Source: Smallanthus sonchifolius
Lineage: Eukaryota; Streptophyta; Magnoliopsida; Asterales; Asteraceae
Direction: 5' to 3'
DNA length: 64,000 nucleotides
Assembly (NCBI GenBank): GCA_023525975.1
Contig: CM042025.1
Location: 2,619,001-2,683,000 of the forward strand
The notes under the pieces were generated by a model. That model saw nothing but the letters and a program-made list of their open reading frames with translations. It ran no database searches and was not told the DNA's origin. This document shows, piece by piece, positions 59,445 to 64,000 of the stretch. The translations under genes and the position numbers were made by a program. Position 1 is the stretch's first letter. Every line of letters begins with the position of its first letter.

Positions 59445-62320
59445 TAGTGGTGCACAAATCGGTTTTTTAACCCAAACCGGTTCAACCTGACCCGAACCGG
59501 TTTGGTCAACGAAAAGTCAAAACCGGTTTGGGCCCAAACCGGTTCGGGTTAAACCGATTCTGGTAATGGAAATATGTAAACCGGTCAAACCGGTTCGGGT
59601 AGGTTTTAAACCGGTTTGTCCTTTAAACCGGTTTTTATAAATAAAAAAAAAAATCCAAATAAATTTTATATTTTTAATATAAAATCCATAATAAAATATA
59701 ACAAAATTAAAACATAAATTTCAACGTTTATTAATATTTGGAAAGTTCGGAAATTAAAAAAACATGACAAGATAAAATTGTAAAAAATTACAAAAAATAT
59801 AACAAATATAAAACATTAAGTTCAACGTTTTATTTTTTGGAATATTGATTGATTATTCTTGTGCGTTGTCTTCGAAACTAGAGCTTCGTAGCCTTGCATC
59901 TTCGGCTAGTTCTTCATCCGTAACGGGTTCGGATATTCCAAGATCAACCTCGTTGTTGTGTATGACTTCTTCGGCTTGAATTTCATCTTCGAGAGAAGTT
60001 TGGTCTTGTATCCTATCCATCGCATCCAAATGGTCCTTCAAGCAAATGCACATTTCCATCGCTAGGGGTGTGAGTCTAGTCCTTCGTATCGATAATACCC
60101 TTCCACTAAAAGAAAACGCAGATTCCGAAGCTACCGTGGAAGCTTGGATGGTTAGTACATCACGGGCCATGGCGGAAAGAATCGGAAACGAAGCTTCGTT
60201 TGTTTTCCACCATGCCAAAATATCAAACTCCTCAAAAACGGTAGGAGGCATAAACGCTAAAAAGTTTGTGCCAATATACCTTCCGAGTTCGCTACTCGGG
60301 GTGGTACCTCGAGCCCGTTTACTAAATTCATTTAACATTTCGTTATATAAATTCAAATTAACATCTCTCGAGGTACCACTTGATGATGTACCCATTGTAT
60401 CATGTGGAGTCGGAGTTGTACCATATTTATGTAAATAAACATCAAATAAATCTTGTAAACATTTGTTAAAATATGTTTTTGTGCCTTGTGCAAAATGGAT
60501 ATCTTCACTATCCAAATTCAAAGCGTAAGTAATTCTATCAATCAAAGTTTCAACCCCGTAAACATTTATGGTAGGGTTTAACGCGGCGGCGCAAGTTATA
60601 ACGGGAGGCATTTCTTTAAAATATTTCACTAATTTTTCTTTCATCGGTTCTATCATTTTTGTAAAAAGATCGCTTTTATTTTCAAGCTCAGACAACTTGT
60701 TAGCCATTAAATATATTTGTTTTAGTGTTAATGGACTTGTGGGATAATAAACACCGGATAAAAAAGTGGTGGCGGTTTTAAAAACTTCAAGCAATTCGGT
60801 TACGTCTTTTAAAATATCCCAATTTGGAGACGGAAACTTTTGAATTTTACGACGAGGTTTTGAGGCAAGCATATCATGAAATAGTTCTAAAGTTTCTCTT
60901 TGTCGTAAAGCGCTATAAAACATAATATAAGTCGAGTTCCATCTTGTCTCGACGTCCCAATTCGGGCTTAAGCAAAGATTATTCGTATCACGACAAAATT
61001 TAATATAATCATGGTATCTTTTTCTGTTACTAAAAATATCTTTAAGCATTTGTCGAAAAGTATATGTTAGGTTTGAAACCTCTTCAATTGCAAGCCCGAC
61101 TTGCACCGCCAAGTTAATGATGTGTGCGACACATCGACTATGGAAAAAAACGCCGTTGCAAACGGGTTTATATTTAATTTTTAGTTTTTGAACCGCATTT
61201 GTATTATTATATGCATTATCAAAAGACATTGAAAAAAGTTTATTTTGTAATTTAAATTCGTTAATAACACCATCCAATATATAAAATAAATTTTCGCTGG
61301 TGTGTGGATATTCAAACAAGTCAAAAGCGATTGTACGCTTAATCATTTGCCACGTATTGGGATCAACCCAATGCGCGGTAACGCAAAGGTACGAATCGGG
61401 TATACCATGTGGAGCCGACCAAACATCGGTGGTTAAGTTTACACCGGTTTGCAAATTTTCAAAACCCAAAATTAATTCTTTTTTTGCTTTTTTCCACATT
61501 TTTATACAATCTCGTCTAAGGGTTGTGCGACTTACTTGGTGATAACGAGGTTGGAGTGTCTCTTGAATCATCCTTGTCAAGCGCGGATTGTCAAAGTGGT
61601 TGAACGACAATCCTTCTTGAATCACTAACCTCGCCATTCGATCTCGAACAATATTTGGATCAAAGTTCCAAATTCCTCCTTCGCTTGTCATCGAGGCTTG
61701 ACTTTCACTTGGAATTCCCTTCAATGACGGGCAAGATTTTTCCATATGCATTTTCAAACTAGTGTTTGAATCTTTCCCCAAAAACGCACCACACATCTTG
61801 CACCGAGCACGTTCCTTCCCGTTTGACAACAAACATAGATCGTAATTGCACCAAATTGCCGGATTTCTCGTTGTTGCTCGAATTTCCACAACGCTAACTT
61901 CGTTTGAGGAACCACCAACACCAAAACTTGCCATGCTTTTTTTTTTTGAGTTTAGAGAGCATTTTTTAGCGGTTAAAGAGCGGTTTTAGAGATTAGAGAG
62001 TGTAAAGAGAGGTGTGATCAACCCTAAACACCCCCCACCTATTTATAGTGTTTTAAGGGTGCAAAAAACTCCAAAAAAACGGCCAAAATCGACCCCAACG
62101 GCCATATAACCGTTGGCCAACGGCTAGTTTTTGCCCAGCTCGAAAACCGGTTTAAACCGGTTTATCAAACCGGTTTGGTTGAACCGGTCCCTAAACCGAT
62201 CGCCTCCTGAAATCTCCAAACCGGTTTCAAACCGGCGGTTTTTGGGCAACCCGAACCGGTTTGGCCCAAACCGGTTTAAGCCGGGTTAAACAAAAAAACC
62301 GGTTTTTTTGTGCACCACTA
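59445..62320 (-). mobile_element. Complete hAT transposon, 2876 bp, with perfect 8-bp target duplication
   Basis: TIRs are TAGTGGTGCACAAA (left) and its inverse TTTGTGCACCACTA (right). The target duplication GTTGTAAT is identical at 59437-59444 and 62321-62328. Both subterminal zones (59461-59640 and 62140-62310) hold about eight to ten copies each of AAACCGGTTT-like palindromes, the sort of repeat bound by hAT transposases. It contains one intact transposase gene. Perfect flanks and open frame suggest recent insertion and possible activity. Confidence 0.95.
59853..61934 (-). CDS. hAT superfamily transposase with BED zinc finger, 693 residues
   Basis: A single uninterrupted frame. The BED zinc finger is at about 25-70, with Cys45, Cys48, His63 and Cys68 (CKMC and HMEKSC). 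The RNase H-like catalytic fold follows: TTDVWSAP has the first Asp (170), SFDNAYNN the second (239), and ASESAFSFSG the Glu (604). The C-terminal dimerisation domain spans about 565-660 (FDILAWWKTNEASFPILSAM, LSIRRTRL). An acidic tail ends it. This matches RICESLEEPER/Ac-like plant transposases in length and order. It cuts and rejoins DNA at the element's ends in the nucleus. No damage is visible, unlike the other transposon genes here. The ATG at 61934 is 386 bp inside the right end of the element. Domesticated relatives exist, but the surrounding TIRs and target duplication show it is a transposon gene. Confidence 0.95.
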   Translation of the reverse strand: MASFGVGGSSNEVSVVEIRATTRNPAIWCNYDLCLLSNGKERARCKMCGAFLGKDSNTSLKMHMEKSCPSLKGIPSESQASMTSEGGIWNFDPNIVRDRMARLVIQEGLSFNHFDNPRLTRMIQETLQPRYHQVSRTTLRRDCIKMWKKAKKELILGFENLQTGVNLTTDVWSAPHGIPDSYLCVTAHWVDPNTWQMIKRTIAFDLFEYPHTSENLFYILDGVINEFKLQNKLFSMSFDNAYNNTNAVQKLKIKYKPVCNGVFFHSRCVAHIINLAVQVGLAIEEVSNLTYTFRQMLKDIFSNRKRYHDYIKFCRDTNNLCLSPNWDVETRWNSTYIMFYSALRQRETLELFHDMLASKPRRKIQKFPSPNWDILKDVTELLEVFKTATTFLSGVYYPTSPLTLKQIYLMANKLSELENKSDLFTKMIEPMKEKLVKYFKEMPPVITCAAALNPTINVYGVETLIDRITYALNLDSEDIHFAQGTKTYFNKCLQDLFDVYLHKYGTTPTPHDTMGTSSSGTSRDVNLNLYNEMLNEFSKRARGTTPSSELGRYIGTNFLAFMPPTVFEEFDILAWWKTNEASFPILSAMARDVLTIQASTVASESAFSFSGRVLSIRRTRLTPLAMEMCICLKDHLDAMDRIQDQTSLEDEIQAEEVIHNNEVDLGISEPVTDEELAEDARLRSSSFEDNAQE

Positions 62321-62328
62321 GTTGTAAT

Positions 62329-62515
62329 GATATGTCTCAAAGGCCCAAAAAAAAGACCCTTCAATAGTTGGGCTGGGCCGGAATCTATTGAAACGGGCAA
62401 CAAATTCGAACAAGAACCTCCATTTTGGAAATTCAGTAAACCGGAGTCGATCATCTTCATTCTCCCAATATTCTAAGCAAATCATCCTCGCAATCTATAA
62501 AACCGTTGATTCGCA
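62329..62515 (+). promoter_or_regulatory. Probable promoter and leader of GCP4
   Basis: The sequence between the hAT element and the GCP4 ATG contains AAGGCCCAAA and TGGGCTGGGCC (site II-like). No clear TATA box. Upstream promoter DNA has been displaced by 2.9 kb through the insertion. Confidence 0.45.
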
Positions 62516-64000
62516 ATGATACACGAGCTCCTACTGGCACTGTTAGGGTACACCGGAGACCTAATTATCGATCAGAGAGAACGTCAACAATCCGTCGGCT
62601 TGACACCGGACGACTCCATCTCCGATCAATGTACGTTTAAGCTTGCTCCTGATATCTCGTTTATAGCACCAGAGGAAAGGTATTTTTCGTATTCTGACGT
62701 TTTCTCCATGTTATTCGATCATATTTCTATCGCTAGGGTTATTCAACTTCCTATAACTAGAATACGATCGTAACGCCATTGGTATGGTTGATCGAATCGT
62801 AATCGTACGAATGAGCAAACGGAAAATACCTAGTTATTGTTGATTTGTTTCACCTTACAGTCCAATTTAACGTTCTGTACGATTGCGAAATGAAACGGAA
62901 AACGTACAGCAAGCCTGAAATTGGAACGGTGATTACTAATTGATTAATGATGATGATACAGAAGAATGTATTTATCAGTGATTGAAATTAAAGTTACCTA
63001 CATTCAGTATTGGAAATCTGTAATCAGATAAAGTAATTGATATTTGATATTAGATTAATGGCCTGTAGTTTTATGTTGAATGTCACTGTTAAATTCTGTG
63101 GTGTTGCTATTGAGGTGCAGGGATGTCATTGAGAATATAGTTAAATTAGGGTTTTACTATCGTGAACTTGATCGATTTGCCACAAAGTCCCGCAACCTAA
63201 GCTGGATACGATCAAGGAATGAGTCTCCAGTATTACCAACTTCTGAGTTATCGAAAGAGACGATTGGGAATCAAAGTGTTTACATGAGGGCTATTGCAAA
63301 TGGCATAGTGGAAATTCTTACTGTTTACAGATCTGCTGTTTTGCATATTGAAAAGAAGTTGATGTCAGATTCTCTACCAATCTTGGCTACAGTTACTCAA
63401 GGCCTGAATAAGGTGGGATTTTTTTTTATTATTTTTATGTAATTTTATGTTCTTTGAGTTCTCATTGGTGGTTGGTTATTGTAGTTCTTTGTTTTCTTGC
63501 CACCTCTTTATGAGTTGATTCTAGAGATTGAGCGTGATGGTAACTATGGTGGGAAGCTTCTTAATCTTCTATATAAACGATGCCATTGTGGGGTGCCAGA
63601 GCTGCAGACATGCATTAAGAGGTATAATTTTGTTCTATTCTAACATCGAGTTTTTGATTTGCATCCCTTCCTTTTTTTTCATTTACGTATCTATTTAATA
63701 AATAACATGAGAAATGAAGCAATGCATAAAAAATGGAGAGTAATTAAGATAAGTAAAGAAGAACTGTATGTTGATTGTTGACTTATGAAGTTTTGTAAAT
63801 AAACTGATAGTTTCAGAAAGTGGAAGTGTATAACTCTGGGGTCTAGTTACATACAATGCCACACATGGTTAAAGATGGAATAAGGACTCACATTTTTATT
63901 TAATATTATACTCTTCATGGACGTATTTGTCCCTTAACTTTCATGGGATTGCTTACCGTTATACTCTAATAACTTCCAATAGAAAAGCCATCTATCATGT
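62516..64000 (+). CDS. GCP4: Gamma-tubulin complex component 4, N-terminal exons (partial)
   Basis: GCP4 is a subunit of the gamma-tubulin ring complex that nucleates microtubules. Exon 1 is 62516-62679, exon 2 is 63121-63412 and exon 3 is 63485-63621, with intron phases 2, 0 and 2. Together they give 197 residues: MIHELLLALLGYTGDLI, LAPDISFIAPEER, LGFYYRELDRFATKSRNLSW, AIANGIVEIL, LPILATVTQGLNKFFVFLPP and RCHCGVPELQTCIKR. These match the GCP N-terminal domain of plant GCP4 in order. The rest lies beyond the right edge; 63622-64000 is intron. All splice sites are GT-AG. The start is fixed by MxHELLLALLGYTGD, typical of GCP4. Confidence 0.92.

Noticed and set aside
60046..61542. Plus-strand frames of 130 and 80 codons
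   Set aside because: Antisense shadows of the intact hAT transposase.
1..64000. CRISPR array, bacterial operons or organelle DNA insertions
   Set aside because: No regularly spaced repeats with unique spacers, no bacterial gene order, and no recognisable plastid or mitochondrial tract beyond the SDH3 domain.

Overview
This window is nuclear DNA of a flowering plant, very probably a eudicot. The evidence is GT-AG introns, TATA boxes of plant type, a plant U5 snRNA promoter and plant-specific gene families. The particular mix of short Helitrons, tRNA-derived SINEs and hAT elements would suit Asteraceae, but that is only an impression. Most of the 64 kb is transposon-derived, and about eight host genes are embedded in it.

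Layout. 1-3.3 kb: an inverted duplication with arms of about 0.87 kb around a broken Ty1-copia RNase H fragment. 4.5-6.2 kb: an intact three-exon class III peroxidase (+). 8.1-9.8 kb: two fold-back MITEs and a SINE tail. 10.4-11.3 kb: a U5 snRNA gene (-) with USE, TATA box, loop I, Sm site and 3' box, plus a duplicated promoter with no gene. 11.9-20.2 kb: MITEs, five SINEs (four with clear target site duplications), and short Helitrons. 20.9-23.0 kb: an intact two-exon pectin methylesterase (+). 24.8-36.6 kb: one large Helitron (about 11.9 kb) carrying a decayed RPA70-like gene and a decayed Rep/Pif1 helicase gene, with another Helitron end just after it. 37-40 kb: a LINE tail and a hAT element holding a solo LTR. 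40.7-51.9 kb: three minus-strand genes with the same first exon and intron phase. Two encode LEA_3 (SAG21/LEA5-like) mitochondrial proteins; the third joins that N-terminus to succinate dehydrogenase subunit 3. A DUF538 gene (+) lies between them. 52-57 kb: Harbinger-like, MITE and Helitron elements. 59.4-62.3 kb: a complete hAT transposon with an intact 693-residue transposase and a perfect 8-bp target duplication, inserted about 0.2 kb upstream of a GCP4 gene (+) that runs off the right edge.

The most notable points are the SDH3 gene, which seems to have taken its mitochondrial presequence from a neighbouring LEA_3 family member; the unlabelled U5 snRNA gene; and the apparently autonomous hAT next to the GCP4 start. 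The genes do not form an operon or pathway. The LEA_3 and SDH3 products share a predicted destination, the mitochondrion. The peroxidase, pectin methylesterase and DUF538 proteins are predicted to be secreted.
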